This document shows, one piece after another, positions 32,701 to 47,700 of a stretch of DNA of 64,000 bases (positions within the stretch are counted from its first letter, which is position 1; every line of letters starts with the position of its first letter). This DNA is from Mytilus californianus (lineage: Eukaryota; Mollusca; Bivalvia; Mytilida; Mytilidae): NCBI RefSeq assembly GCF_021869535.1, contig NW_026262734.1, forward strand, positions 106,179,088 to 106,243,087, written 5' to 3'. The position numbers were made by a program, and so were the translations under genes. Under the pieces are notes generated by a model. The model was not told the origin of the DNA and did not search any database. It saw only the letters and a program-made list of their open reading frames with translations.

Positions 32701-35700
32701 ATACCATACCACAAAGGGAAGGCTGGGATTGAGTTTGGGGGTGATGAATCATAAGGGGGTTCAAAAAATTTGGGGGGGGGGGGGTTTCTTTTTTCTTCTT
32801 TTTTTCCTTTTTTTTTTCTTTTAAAATTTTCCATTTTAAGTTGGTTATTTCTGATTTATATTTAAAAGCAAATAATAATGATATGGTAGGAAATACACAC
32901 CAAACAGGATGTGTAAATTATTATACAATAAGTATTGTGCAATAGCAAGAAATTTTCAATTGCACAGTATTGCACAATAGCAAGAAATCTTCAATTGCAC
33001 AGTATTGCGCAATAGCAAGAAATCTTCAATTGCACAGTATTGCGCAATAGCAAGAAATATCCAATAGCACAATATTGCGCAATAGCAAGAAATTGTCAAT
33101 TGTACAGTATTGCGCAATAGCAAGAAATATTCAATTGCACAGTATTGTGCAAAAGAATATACTTTGTATAAATTGCTTATTTCTTGATCAATTTCAATGG
33201 GGTTTTATTCTTGAATTCTTGGGGTTCTTTAATATGCTGAATCTAACCATGTATTAAGTTTTTGGATTTTGGGCCCTGTTTTTAAATTGGTCCACATTGA
33301 GGTCCAAAGGGTCCAAAATTTAACTTTGTTTGATTTCATCAAAAATTGAATTATTGGGGTTCTGCGATATGCCGAATCTAACCATGTATTTAGATTCTTA
33401 ATGTTTGGTTCCGTTTTCAAATTGGTCTACATAAAGGTCCAAAGGGTCCAAAATTAAACTTTATTTGATTTCAACAAAAATTGAATATATATGGGGTTCT
33501 TTGATATGCTGAATCTAACCATGTATTTAGATTTTTGATTATGGGCCCAGTTTTCAAGTTGGTCCAAATCGGGGTCCAAAATTAACTTTGTTTGATTTCA
33601 ACAAAAATTGAATATATGGGGTTCTTTCATATGCTGAATATAACCGTGTATTAAGTTTTTGGATTTTGGGCCCCGTTTTTAAATTTGTCCACATTGAGGT
33701 CCAAAGGGTCCAAAATTTAAATTTGTTTGATTTCATCAAAAATTGAATTATTGGGGTTCTTTGATATGCCGAATCTAACCGTGTATTTAGATTCTTAATT
33801 TTGGTTCCGTTTTCAAATTGGTCTACATAAAGGTCCAAAGGGTCCAAAATTAAACTTAGTTTGATTTTAACAAAAATTGAATTTTTAGGGTTCTTTGATA
33901 TGCTGAATCTAAACATGTGTTTAGATTTTTGATTATGGGCCCAGTTTTCAAGTTGGTCCAAATCGGGGTCCAAAATTAAACTTTGTTTGATTTCAACAAA
34001 AATTGAATATATATGGGGTTCTTTGATATGCTGAATCTAACCATGTATTTAGATTTTTGATTTTTGGGCCCCGTTATCAACTTTGTCCACATTGAGATCA
34101 AAAGGGTCCAAAATTAAACTTTGTTTGATTTCATCAAAAATTGAATTCTTGGGGTTCTTTGATATGCTGAATCTAACCATGTATTTAGATTTTGGATATT
34201 GGACCATAATAGGTGAATGTCCAATTTAAAATTTTTAAGTTCTTAGACCACATTCATTCTGTGTCAGAAACCTATGCTGTGTCAAATATTTAATCACAAT
34301 CCAAATTCAGAGCTGTATCAAGCTTGAATGTTGTGTCCATACTTGCCCCAACTGTTCAGGGTTCGACCTCTGCGGTCGTATCAAGCTGCGCCCTGCGGAG
34401 CATTTTATTTTAATTTGAATTTATTGTCTAAAAGAAATGCACTACAAAATAACTGTGTTCTCGGGCCATATAATATTCTTATACGTATCATTCAATGAAA
34501 CACTCAGGAAATCATAATTATTCATTAGATAAACAAAGACAACATAAAATAATATATGTCAGTATGTCGTATATCTTACTGCCTTATTGATATTCACCAA
34601 ATTACAAATGATATTTATCTTCTTAGGGCTGTTTGAGATTTAAAGCCTGGGTGGATGGGAGGCATTTTTTTTAGACCCCAACCACCCATAATATAAAATA
34701 TTCATTTTACTTATAAATCTTACAAGATTCTAAAGAAAATGCAATCATCCACCATTAATTAATTTAAGTGCACTCATCCATCCAATGGCATGCATTTAAA
34801 TCTGGAACAGCCCTTAATGTAATATAACATTTATTTTCAGACAGTTGATTTCAAAGATTTGTCATGGAAACCTGGAATCAGGTAATATTATGGATTTGCT
34901 GTGTGTAAAACTAAATCTCATGATGAAAATTTAGTCAGATTGAAACCTCTTTATAACAGACAGATGGTGACAACCTACTAGCAGTATGCACTGTAAATTT
35001 TTTTTTGTGAGTAAAAAGTCAAAGTTGCGATAAGTGTGAATATAAGAACCATTCAAGGCAAATAAGATCTGAGTGGGGAAACCAGAGACCATCTTGATAT
35101 TATTGTAAGGTGTAGACCAGTCAGTTCATCATTGAAGAATCTTACAAGAACTGTAGTGTTGAAAACGAGCAATGCTTTGACTGTGTCTTACTTACAAAAA
35201 AATATTTACTGCACATGCTGGTAGTATGTTGTTACAATCTGTCTTATATAAATTGCAAGCAATGAAATTGCTCTTACTTATAACAATAATTTCATCTGAT
35301 TGTCATTAAAATATTCTGTGCATTCTTTAGAAACTTTTATAATTATTATTATAGTACATTTAATGAATTATAATCATCTGTTGTTTATAATTTTACTGCG
35401 TTTCAGTTTAATATGTCTTGAAACTGTTGACTGTAAAAGCAAGGCCTAATTGTGATATTACTTTATTGACTGACTGTTTGTTGAAATAGATTCTTGGACA
35501 GCTCTTTTGTTTGATTGTGAATCACAATCTATTGCCCTTTGTGTATTGACATTGGCAAATGAGCTAGGGTGTTTGTGATTTTAAATACAGACTTAAAAAA
35601 AAAAAATTGAGAATGGAAATGGGGAATGTGTCAAAGAGACAACAATCTGACCAAAGAGCAGAAAACAGCCCAAAGCCTCCAATTGGTCATCAACACAGCG

Positions 35701-38700
35701 AGAAAATCCTGCACCCAAAGGCAGGCTACAGCTTGACCCTAAACATTAATGTATACTAGTTCAGCGAAAATGGACATCACACTAAACTCATAAACATATA
35801 AATGAACCAAAATTAAAAAAGCATACAAGACTAACAAAGGCCAGAGGTTCCTGACTTGGGACAGGCACAAAAAATGAGGCAAGGTTAAACATGTTTTGTG
35901 AGATCTCAAAGTTATTTGTGACAAAATGATTCTTTTAACCAAATTAGTTTTTTCCTTCTTTTCAGATACAGATTACTACAGTAGTAGAGAACAGATTATC
36001 ACATTTTACTCATTTCTCAAAAAGTTTTTATACAGGTAATATTTTATTTAAATTGGTAACAAAAACTATATGTTATAAACAAACAAAGTAAAACATTGAA
36101 GTCATTATATATCTTGTAATCTAAATCCCAGAAGCAATACATTTAAAAGTGGTGACAGAAATTGGGAGACCCCGCTATCCCCCCTTACAAAAATGAATGA
36201 TGTTGTGATTTAGTGCCAAAGGTTATTTAGCTTTAATTTTTTTTCTGTCTTTCCTTAATCCTGGATCGACTCAATAAAGTTTTAATTTTGTATCTGGGGA
36301 GGGATGTAGTTTGGTTATTTGATGCATTCAGATATTAGGAAAAGCAATAATTTGCATGTGATGTTGAATGTATATAGATATGACAGATTAACTTTTAATA
36401 CAAATATACTTGTAGAGACATTTATGTTGTGATTCTAGTTAATGATGTCATATTTTTCGGTAATTATTTTTAATATTTATAATTGATAGGTTACCCAGGA
36501 ATCTAAATGGTGAGGAAGAAGAAATTATACAAAAAATTGTCACCTTATTACACAGCGTTGTTATGTATGTTGACCGTCTGACTGATATGAAATATGACAT
36601 CACACTATCTGTGAGTATTATCACCCTCTCTTATATCATGGTATGTTGACCGTCAGAGTGATTTGAAAAATGACATCACACTGTCCGTGAATATTATTAC
36701 CCTCTCTTACATGTATATCGTGGTATCTTGACTGACTGCGTGATATGAAATATGATAGCACACTATCTGTGAGTATTAGCACCCTCTCTTATATCGTGGT
36801 ATGTTACCCGTCAAAGTGATATGAAAAATGACATCATACTATCTGTGAATATTATTAACATCTCTTATATCATGGTATGTTAACTGACTGAGTGAAGGGA
36901 AATATGACCACACTATTTGTGAGTATTATCACCTGATCTCATATTGTGGTATGTTGACTGACTGAATAAAATTGACAATGTGAGTGGTATTGCCCTTTGA
37001 TAAATTATTTGTATGTATGTAGAATGAATTGAGCTGTTTCTCCTAACTGTATAACATGGTAGTGATATCTCTAAACAAGGGATAAACAATATGATATCAT
37101 CCACTCACTCAGTAAGTACTTTAACCTTCACATAATTCTGAGAAATGATCACATTTTCTATGAGTGCAATAATGTCAGCTATGACAAAAGCCATAAATAC
37201 TATCTTTATAAGGTTAAAGATAATTGAAGGCCTATATAAGTCTTAAAGATGTTTTACATAAAGAGCTTTTTGTGTTGAAATTCCAAAAGAGCTTATGTTT
37301 AAAAAGTTGTAAAATTAATTAATATATCTTGTATTTATAGACGTCATCACGTGATTACAGCAGATTCCACTTGAACCTTGACCTATACTGGAATACATTA
37401 GAAATCTTGTGTCTGTTAGAAGATAAATTTATAGGTAAATAGTGTTATTATTACTATCTAGTGCATATTTGTTATACTTTGAGTGTTATATTGTAAGATA
37501 GCTTAATTAGCCTGATAATTCTGTTGAAAAATGTGAAAACAAGCATCAATAAGGCATATTTTAATCTGTTGAGCAACACAGTTTCCTATGAGCCTCTTGT
37601 TTCTAGACTGAGACACTGCATTGTGCACCAAAATCCCTTAACACCACAGAATGGCATTAGGTAAAACTTCATCTTGCCCCCTTTCTCGTGTTTGAGGTGT
37701 TTTTTCGTAATTAATCCTTTACAGCGGATTAAACATCTATAGCCAACATATTTATCTCTGTTCCTCCACAAAAATTGTGACCAAATCATTTCAATGTCTT
37801 CACTTTTCAACATTTAATACTTTGTTTAGCAGATTTTTATGTTGTATCAATGGCTGCCTTAACTCATAGTCGATACATGCTTGAGAATATTAAAACCAAC
37901 CCACTTGCAAGCGCATTGCTGATCCTGCAGAAGAAATGTATTTTAAAATCTAAATCTTAAAATCTTTTAAAATCGTCTAACAGGATCTGCCCCAAACCGT
38001 TTTTTAGGCAGTTAAGCTACCTTATGCTACCACCCTAGATTTGTGTTCTTCCCACTGAATCGCGAAAAAAGTGCTATTGTTATTAAATTGCTGGCTAATA
38101 TGTTATTAATAACTAATTGGGCACTTTTTTCATACTTTTAATGCTGGAATACAAAAAATATGACCAGAAAAACCTTAAATGATCGTCGAACAACCCAAAA
38201 GTTTTGAAGTTGCACATAGGAAGTAGTGCTCAATAGAAATTCGTATGTAGTTTATTTTCCCCTGTGTTTTTGGCTAAGATGTCAAAGAACAATTGTATGA
38301 AATATTTTATCGTCGAAAAACTCTAAAGACAAGTCGTTTACATTTCCCAAATGGCAAAAGTCGTAGGAATATTGTTTGTCGTCGATACGTATTAAATACG
38401 TCAGTAGTCTATTAATAAGTTGGCGGCAATTTCAAATTAGAAGACGAATTTTACGTATCTTTTAAATTTAGAGGATTCTGATGATAGAAAGGTAATTATT
38501 GTTAATCATGATATTCTTTTTGTTTGAGATGAGTGTTAATAAATTGTGTATTCACATTTGGATTTCATTCTTTTGTATTACTCCGTTTTTCACATAAATG
38601 ACCTTGTCAAGTAATGCACCAACATGGTGTTTACACTTGTTGAATAAAACCGGAAATCAAGAAGGTCTCACTAATTACCGACAAGAAGATTGTAGAGACA

Positions 38701-41700
38701 ATAAGCGACAAGAAGATAAAACTTAGCGACAGGAAGAATGAATTTGCGATAAGAAGATAAATTAGAGACAAGAAAGTTTATACACTGTTAGAATAATAAA
38801 TTTATAGAAAAGTCAATTAATTACAGTTGATTATTTTCTGTTGTGTGAAGTTTAAAATTATGTTACATTTAGTAGCCGTCCGTACTTCTTGACGCTTCTT
38901 GTCGTTTCTTGTCGCTAAGAGACCTTGTAAATATGTCAAACTTGCCGAGACTGACAGTAGTATGTGATATACATGTATATGGATTTTAGACTCAGAAAGA
39001 TCGTGTGATAATAGAAAGTCACAAGAAAATGTAGAAACCCCATTCATATATCACTGTATACAGGTACGGATGTCCGAAAAATGTATAAAATCAGCGAGAA
39101 TCAAAAAAGAGCAAATGTGAATATAGGAAATATATGCGGATAAAAGAATTCGGTCTAGATCACCTTGATCTTGACATGAAGCCAGTGTCCTACTCTCAGG
39201 CACTTGTTTATATCCATGGGAAGATTTAGGAGCTCAAAATATACGTTGATATTGGGTCTTCCCATGCAAAGAAACAAGTGCATGTGGTCAGACTTTGACA
39301 TTTCAATGTTTACGATATTTTTTCTAAACCAGAACTTTTTTATTTCTGGCCAATCTGGGCCTAAAAAAATCTTCATCTATGGCCCATTTTAAAGAAGATA
39401 TATCTTTCAAGAAGTGTAAAGTCCAAGAATGTTTTACCAACCGTTTATTTATTCCAATATTGATATAGATCTCGAGTAACATCATGGACCTGGAGGGGGC
39501 GGGTCATTTACATTTACTAAAGGCAGGTCAATCAGACCTCACCTTTGACTCCTGTTATAGTTTGATTGTCTGATTTGTGTCATACATTTTGTACTGTAGA
39601 ACTTAAATTGAACAAACTCAGTGTTCTCCACAGGGAAGCAAGTCAATGCACACTATTGCAAAGTTGTACCATGCCATTTAACTTATACCACTAAAAGTCA
39701 ACTCAAATCAACATTAACCACTAAATTTTAGAATTCACAATATAATTCTGTCGGATAGACCTATCAGAGACCATGTGTCAACTTACAACAGAGGCAGACT
39801 AGAGCATACTATATTAAATGACATGTTCATTGTATGTATAAAATTGAATGAAAGAAATAAAATTTAACATAATTTTATCTCTCTGACACTCAAACTGCTC
39901 ATCTTTTTTATTTTGTCGAAAATCAAACTTTGATCTGACCCTAAAAAAAGAATATCCCATGCAGTGGCGGATCCAGAACTTTTCATAAGGGGGGGGGGGC
40001 GCTCCGCTCCTGTCATGCTTCAGTGATTCCCTATATAATCAACCAAATTTTTCCCACAAAAGGGGGGCCAGAGCCCCCCCCCCCCCTGGATCCGCCTATG
40101 CCATGATCCCATAATGATTTCTTTTCAAATTAATTGACAAAACTTGTGTAAATATAATTTATCATGATTGTATATTCTAAATAAACAATATAAATATTTG
40201 TATTTGTTTTTATTTTAGCTAGATTCCAATTCTTGGCTTTAATATCCTAGAAGTGACAAGACATGCATGTACAATACATGATACTATCTAGTAGCTGCAT
40301 TGACTAGTCATCATAATAATTCCATGACAGCTATGAAATTCTAGACCTTTTTGATGTTTTAAATATAGTTATACATGTATGACATGTTTATCTACAGATA
40401 TGATCGAAGTACATGAACTATGAAACTTTTTACTAGGTCTTATCATATGACGACTAGTCAGACAAATTTTGGTTCAGATTTCTGACAGGAATTTTTACAA
40501 AATTGCCAGGGGTTACAACACATGAATATTATTTTCATGGAGTTTACTGTAACCGTCCAGTTATTTTTAGAGGCTGTCTAATGATATGTCTGTGCAACTG
40601 TTACTATAAAATGTGGGAGATACATCGTATAATATGCACACTATTAATATATATATATACAAGTAGTTACGGTAACCCAGGTATCAGTTATATAAAGATA
40701 GTTTGAATACATATACATAATGATGATACAATGTGCAGATACATGAAATATGTTTTATAAAGTATGTAAGAAATGAAGAATATAAACATATTAAAAAAGA
40801 CAGACACAATATTTGTATGAAATTTGATGTAAATGTAATAGGTTGGACACTTAGAAGTACAATAATCATGTAAAAGAAAATTAAAAGCATTTCTAGCCCA
40901 ACGATATAATCATTTTGTGTAATATGATATATGCATGATAAACAATAAAATTACACCACCTCACATTGTTCCCAGTATTATTGAATCAGTTTTTGTAAGG
41001 ATTGACACCTGCTGATCTGACTAAAAATGCTAATGTGGCATATGAAAACTCTTAGTACATATGGAAACTAAACTATACACCACTGTATAAAACCTTAATT
41101 CTGACGACATTATTGCTGCATAAGTTAAATTCATTCATCAGGGTATTGAGAAGTTGATAGAAATAAGCATCTGTATGTCACATACGGCCTGTAACAATGA
41201 GCAAAACTCATACCACATAGAATGAAGCTGTCAATTGCCTTGAAATGACAAATGTAAAACAATTCCAACAAGCAAACCAGCATCCTGATTTATGTACAAA
41301 TCAATAATGAAAAACAAATATGATATACAGCAACAAATGACAACCACTGAATGACTTCGGACAGACACACACGTAAGCTGGCAGGGTTAAACATGACAAA
41401 AAACAAATCTGAAAAATGAGATAAAACAAGCTATGACAATTTAAGCAACACTGCCACAGTTTTCATCATATTTTTGATTAACTGCCTATAGCGCTTACAG
41501 TGCTTTGATTTTTTACAGTTGCCAGGTTCAAAAAGTTATGTTTGCCAATTTGCCACCAAACAGTGAAATTTAGGTCGCCTGTTGACTTTTAAGGTAGCCC
41601 AGGCGAGTTTTAGTAGTCTAAGTTGAGAGCTGTAAACCATCACAATTTTTTTTTCATTTTCAACAAAATTCACATAGTCCTTTAATTTATACCTACAATA

Positions 41701-44700
41701 GCATCTGTAGTTGCTTTATTTTGTAGAAATCAAAACTGAAAGATCTTACCACTTAAAAGATAATGATTTAGTGCTTACACTGAAAAGAATTTACAACCTC
41801 TACCATTGTTGAACTCAGTGTATAAACTTGTTGTTAGTTAGCAAACTTTTGATAGAATATATTTATTCACATGTAGATTCTTTACCACTGAAGAAAATAA
41901 GTTCTAGTTACAGTTCTGATGATGTTGAAAGTAGGTCACTGCTGCCTCAGATGGTACAGATTGTAGTATGGGAACTTATAGCCATAGCAATCTCAAATTT
42001 CCAGAAGGTATGTAAAAAAGTGGAGTTTCCTACATTTTGAGAGTAAAGACTGCATCCACTTAATTTAATACCTGTAGCCACTGGTTGCTTAGCTAGCTAT
42101 ATTTCAAACTCTTCTCTGTGTCACACTAGATAACGTATATTACTTTCTTTGGATTAAACCATTGATAGCTTGCCATACAGTATTGGCTTCATTGTTGAAG
42201 TTAGTACAATGACCTGTTATACCCCCACTGTGACGCTGGGGAGGTTTTCTTTTTTACCCCTGTCTCTCCATTCATCTGTCAGTCCATCCATATGTCTGTT
42301 CAGTTAGTTTCATGTCTAATGTTGGCATACTATATATGATATGCATTTTTCAGTTTCATTGCTACTCAATTTCCGGTTTACCAACTACTTATATATTCTA
42401 ACACATAACGTCCATGTATGAAATTTTCGTCACATTATGTTAGACAATTACAGATATGAGCTTCCTGCAAACATGCTATAGTATAAATACTTGAACTTGA
42501 GATAAATAATTGGTATTTTATGATCTATCAGACACTTTTTAACAAATTGTGAAGCTTTGCAGTAATGAATTCTAATATCAACATTTATTCATGAAAAAAA
42601 TGAAACGTTAATTTAAAAAAAAAATTAGATTGTGAAACACTTAAGAATTTACATGAAATGGTTTAGTGTTAAGTTCTTTAAAAAGTACTTTTTTTTTTTT
42701 TTTTTAGAAGAACAGTCAAGACTTAATTCACAGTTCTCCTTTTGACTGTAGCTGTGTACAGGACATGTGGAAGTTATTGGCTTGTCTGCTGAACCATAAA
42801 GGGGAGGTAATAAGTAGATATATTATTTGTTTTAGAAGCAGAGTCAGGACTTCATTCACAGTTCTCCTTTTGACTGTAGTTGTGTACAGGACATTTGGTA
42901 TCTATTGGCATGTTTGCCGAACCATAAAGCACAGTTAAGGAGTAACTACGTCATGTTAGTGATTATGTAAAAGTAAAGTAATACAGAGAAATGAAATAGA
43001 TGGTCTTAAATATAAGTAAGAAGATGTGGTATGAGTGCCAATGAGACAACTATCCATCCAAGTCACAATGTGTAAAAAGTAAACAATTATAGGTCAAAGT
43101 ATGGCCTTCAACAAGGAGCCTTGGCTATAAGCTAACACCTAACAGCATGCTATAAAGGCCCCAAAAATGACCAATGTAAAACAATTTAAACAAGAAAACC
43201 AACAGTCTAATCTATATAAAAAACGAGAAACACTTATGAGCCACATAAACAAACAAAAACCACTGAACAATAGGCTCCTGACTTAGGACAGGTGCATAAA
43301 AATGCAGCAGGTTTAAACGTTTTAACAGGCCCCAACCTTCACCTGATACCTGAAACAGTAGTGTAACATTACGAAATAAAAAGACACATTATAAAATATC
43401 AATTGAAATGGCTTAACTTGATCAAAAGACATATAAACAAAAACAGGTAAAAATACGCTGAACGAATAAGTTTGATCTATGACACAAGCTAAGATAAATA
43501 CAATATTTAATAAAAAAAAGTTGTAACCTTGGACAAAATGTTGTTAAATTAAATAACATACACAGGTAAATTTAAATATAATAATTTTGTTGTTAGGAGT
43601 ACGGTTAAAGTCTTGTATTAAATAAAGAGATGTGGTATGATTGTCAATGAGACAACTATTCAACAGATTCTTAATGAAGCAGATTCAAGCAACTATAGCT
43701 ATATATAGGTCACTGTATGTCCTTCAACAATGAGCAAACCCATACAGTAATATCCACTATATATCAAAGGCCCCAACATGACAAACGTAAAACAATTCCA
43801 ACAAAAAAATTAAATGCCTGATTTATGACAAAACAAAAAACAAATATAACAGACAGAAAGTAACCAACGAAAACCATTGAGTGACAGACAGGCTCCTGAC
43901 ATAGAGGTATATGTATTTATTATAGGGTTGTAAAAATATAGGGGAATACTATCCCAAGTATATTGCACCTGCTTTAGAGTTCAATTTATATTTATATTAT
44001 GTCAGGGATAATTTACCAATATTGATACCATAAACCTTGAAAATACAAAATAAAAGCATGTAATGGTTATTTAATCATTTTGAGGAAGCAGTTGTGAGGA
44101 AACTGTATGTTTAAGAAGTTTTTTCAGTTCCAAAAAAGTATTTTATCTATCTGTTGCAGTCTTTTTGGGTGAACTTACATGAAGTGATACAGACTTTGTT
44201 GGGAGCTGAAATTAAATTACCAGAAGATGTCGAAATAGGTAATGAAAAACCTGCTTAAAATGTGTCTTTTAAATACATGTATAAACATCCATCAAACTGT
44301 ATTCAGATTGGACTTTCTTTATTAAACCAATGGAATAGTATTTCAAGCTGTAGGTTTAATATGATTAAAGTTTTGTATGCTTGGCCTATCATTTATATTT
44401 TACGAATTATACCGTAAGTCACATTAAATGGCTGTTATGGTCATAAAAAATATATTTTCTACTAAACACACAGCATTAAGGATTAAGGGCATAGACTAGT
44501 AGACTTGTAGTTTAATAGAATAATGTACAAGTAGGGACACATATCTTTCTTGGTAGCTGTATTCCTTTGGACATAGAGATTATATTAATTATATTATTAT
44601 GAATATGCATGTAATATTTGTCAATGGACATAATGCAGTAAAAAATCAACCTTCCATATGAAATCATCCCTCCACATAAATATTTGTTTTGTATATTTCA

Positions 44701-47700
44701 GACAGTGATGTATACATGTACCCACCTGTAGATAACCTAACTTTGAATGATAACAGTAAATTCTGTATCTGGATGATAACCAATGTGGCCATAGTGGTGA
44801 GAGGCAATGAGGATGATAAAGTAAGAAATATAAGAAGTAGTGATGTACTTAAGCCATTAATCATACCCCAGCTTTAAAAAAGTGGGGTATACTGTTTTAC
44901 CTCTGTCTGTCCGTTCGTCCATCGGTCCGTCCGTTCATTCGTCTGTCCCGCTTCCGGTTAAAGTTTTTGGTTAAGGTAGTTTTTGATGAAGTTGAAGTCC
45001 AATCAACTTGAAACTTAGTACACATGTTACCTATGAAATGATCTTTCTAATTTTAATGCCAAACTAGAGTTTTGACCCCACTTTCACGGTCCACTGAACA
45101 TAGAAAATGATAGCGCGAGTGGGGCATCCGTGTACTATGGACACATTCTTGTTTATGTTTAATGTATATAGCTCCCCAAAAATTTGTTCTTAAGAGAGTG
45201 TATTCCAGAAACAAATGTTATGAGTATATGTTTTATAATACCATCTTAATACTTTCTTATATCTATTAGTTGTATTTGTTTTAGATTGTAACAGCAAGTA
45301 ATTATTATGATGTAAATGCTGTAATAAAGAAAGTTGTTAATAAGGTGAGTTGTTAAGTAATTTAAGTAATGGTTCAGGGTTTGAGATTATTTCTTTTTTG
45401 TGTTGACTTTGCCGAACCTACTTCTGCAGGAATATTTGAATTTGCTCTTCTCATCTGCAGAGATTCTGATTAACTGATTAAACTTGTAAAGTTTTCTTTA
45501 AGGTTTGAGCCATAATTAATCATGTGGGGGAGGAATTGGGGAATGGGAGGTACTCAAATTAATCAAATATCTGTGGTTGCATTTTGTTTCAAGTTTTGTA
45601 AGAATTATAGGTAAAATAAAAAAATATATTTGAAGAGTGGTCAGGGTCTTAAATATGGTGTGGATTTCATGTTTAAAGGTAAACCAAATATTTAAATGTT
45701 CCTGTCTTATTCAGTCTTGTATACAGACTTAGGCAAGTCCATGAAATCAAATATCCACGAATATACAATTTTCTTCAATCAATGAAAATTGGTATCCTTG
45801 GAAAAAAAAGAATCTACAGTATTTTAAATTTATACTTTATGAAATTTGTAGTCTGATAAGTAAAATTAGCTTCACAAGTTGTAAGCTCTTTTAATCTAGT
45901 AGCTAGTGTTGGCATCAATCTACTTTTTACTGCATCTCTACTTGTAAACGTTTTTCTATCATGGAATTTACATTATTTGTGTTTTTTTCTTTTTATGAAA
46001 TTGTCAATGTAAATGTTTTTATGATAAGTTACAATCCAAGTATTTTTTTAGGGAGAAGTTAATGAATTAGACCTGCGGTTTTATTTAAGATGTTGTCAGC
46101 AGTTATGTACAATTTGGGAACCAAATATAAACCTCCTAGTTATATTTTGGGATTATTTCTACAAACGAATGGTAAGATGTAAAATTTAAAATGGTATAAA
46201 AGAGAGGCGAAAGATACCAAAGGGACATTCAAATTCATAAGTAAAAAATAAACTGACAACGACATGGCTAAAAAGGAAAAAGATTAACACACAAACAATA
46301 ATACACAACGTAGAAAACTATAGACTGAGCAACTCGAACCCCATCAAAAACTGGGGGTGATCTCAGGTGCTCTGGAAGGGTAAGCCGATCCTGCTTCACA
46401 TGTGGCACTCGTAGAGTTGCTCATGTTATTACAAACCTGGTAATAAGTCTATAAGAAGTTGTTAAACATGGAAAGAAAAGGCCAATGGTTAGTCATTGCT
46501 GTCATAAAATTTCATTTGGTTGACCATTAAAGTGTTTTAATTGATGATCAGGGCGGAGATTAATCTGTAAAGCCTCGTACATCATTTACAATCTAAATGT
46601 CTGGGAGCATTAATACAGTTTAATTACCTGTTGTGGATAATTAATAATAATTCTGGGAAGTTCAAAAATAAAATATCACAAATTTCAATGCTGGCATAGA
46701 ACAGTGTAATCCTTTCCAAAAGAAAAATATCTACATGTTGTGTATGAAAAAGGATATTAATGATAAATACAGTATGAAACATGTCTTCTAAAAGACTGTT
46801 ACCTTGTGGTGTAATGTTTTGAAAATTAAACTCAGCATGTCATTCAAATACAAAGCAGACCATAATGATATCACATTTAAAACAGGTTAAATCACAGAAA
46901 GATAAAAACCTAATTGTCAGTGCCTTTGTCGTAGAATTATACCTTGCTCCGCAGAAGGAGGGGGTAGGGGGCTGAGGTTACTGGTTTACACTTGTCTGTT
47001 TTATGCCCATGTTTCAGTATGTCCATCAGTCCGTCCCCTGAATTATTTGTCACAATTTTCTCGCAAACAAAAATCAAAGCCTTTTGCAAATTGGTATTTG
47101 GTAGTACTGAATACTTATAGCAAGGGTATCATTCTCACAGTTTACATTGTTTTTTTTTCTTTCAGAACAGTACATTCCAGTTGAAAACAGTATCAATAGA
47201 CAGTTTACAGACAGTCAGGTGTGTATAATGAAAACTGAATGCAGTGTTGATTGTATTAATGCCTCAACTTTCCTATACTTAAACGCTATCATATATTTTT
47301 TGAATAAAAAGGTATTTTTTACTCTTTGAACATGATATATTGATTTTTTTTCCTCTCAATGTAAATTTTGTTTGTTCAATATGTTGAAATTTTACATACT
47401 TGTCAAAAATTGCGACCAGGATGTCTTCTCTAGTCTTAATTGATAACATATTAAAATAAGATGTGGTATTATTGCCAATGAGACAGTTCTCCACAAGAGA
47501 CCAAATGACATAGAAGTTTACAACTAGAGGCACCATACAGCCTTCAACAATGAGCAAAACCAATACCACATAGTCAGCTATAAAAGGCCCAGAAATGACA
47601 AATGTGAAACAATTCAAATGAGAAATCTAACGGCCTGATTTTTATAAAAAACAATGAACAAAAAACAAATATGATATGCAGCAACAAACGACAACCACTG

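Larger units (their letters stand above)
32078..34407 (+). mobile_element. Complete tandem-repeat-cored Helentron-like (HINE/pearl-type) element
   Basis: The left end is ATATGACCGCAAAAATTC and the right end carries the complementary motif TGCGGTCGTATCA, then a 7-bp-stem hairpin (34385-34401, one mismatch) and ATTTTA. The core has three arrays: about four copies of a 157-bp unit (32160-32755), six copies of a 35-bp unit (32935-33152) and eight copies of a 130-140-bp unit (33220-34200). It interrupts a duplicated segment at a run of T, leaving T5 on the left and T4 on the right where the empty copy has T7. It has no coding capacity. Assignment to Helentron-type rolling-circle elements is inference from structure and T-T insertion. 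Confidence 0.7.
37435..41876. other. Intron 9: repeats and otherwise nothing recognised
   Basis: It contains a hairpin-tail remnant near 37,575-37,605, an inverted-repeat region at 38,655-38,935, a 139-bp MITE (39,962-40,100) and a family A repeat (41,178-41,400). The ORFs on both strands around 39,155-39,392 overlap each other and are unrecognised. The rest is AT-rich sequence with no supportable feature. Confidence 0.6.

Noticed and set aside
32935-33152. Regular 35-bp repeats suggestive of a CRISPR array
   Set aside because: Units are contiguous with no distinct spacers, in a eukaryotic intron, inside a mobile element.
33554-33973. 139-codon minus-strand ORF with internally repeated protein
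   Set aside because: It is the translation of a tandem DNA array within a mobile element; the repeat units explain the open frame and no start or splice context supports a gene.
39155-39392. Overlapping ORFs on both strands of 62-73 codons
   Set aside because: No recognisable motif, no splice context and mutual overlap; treated as chance.
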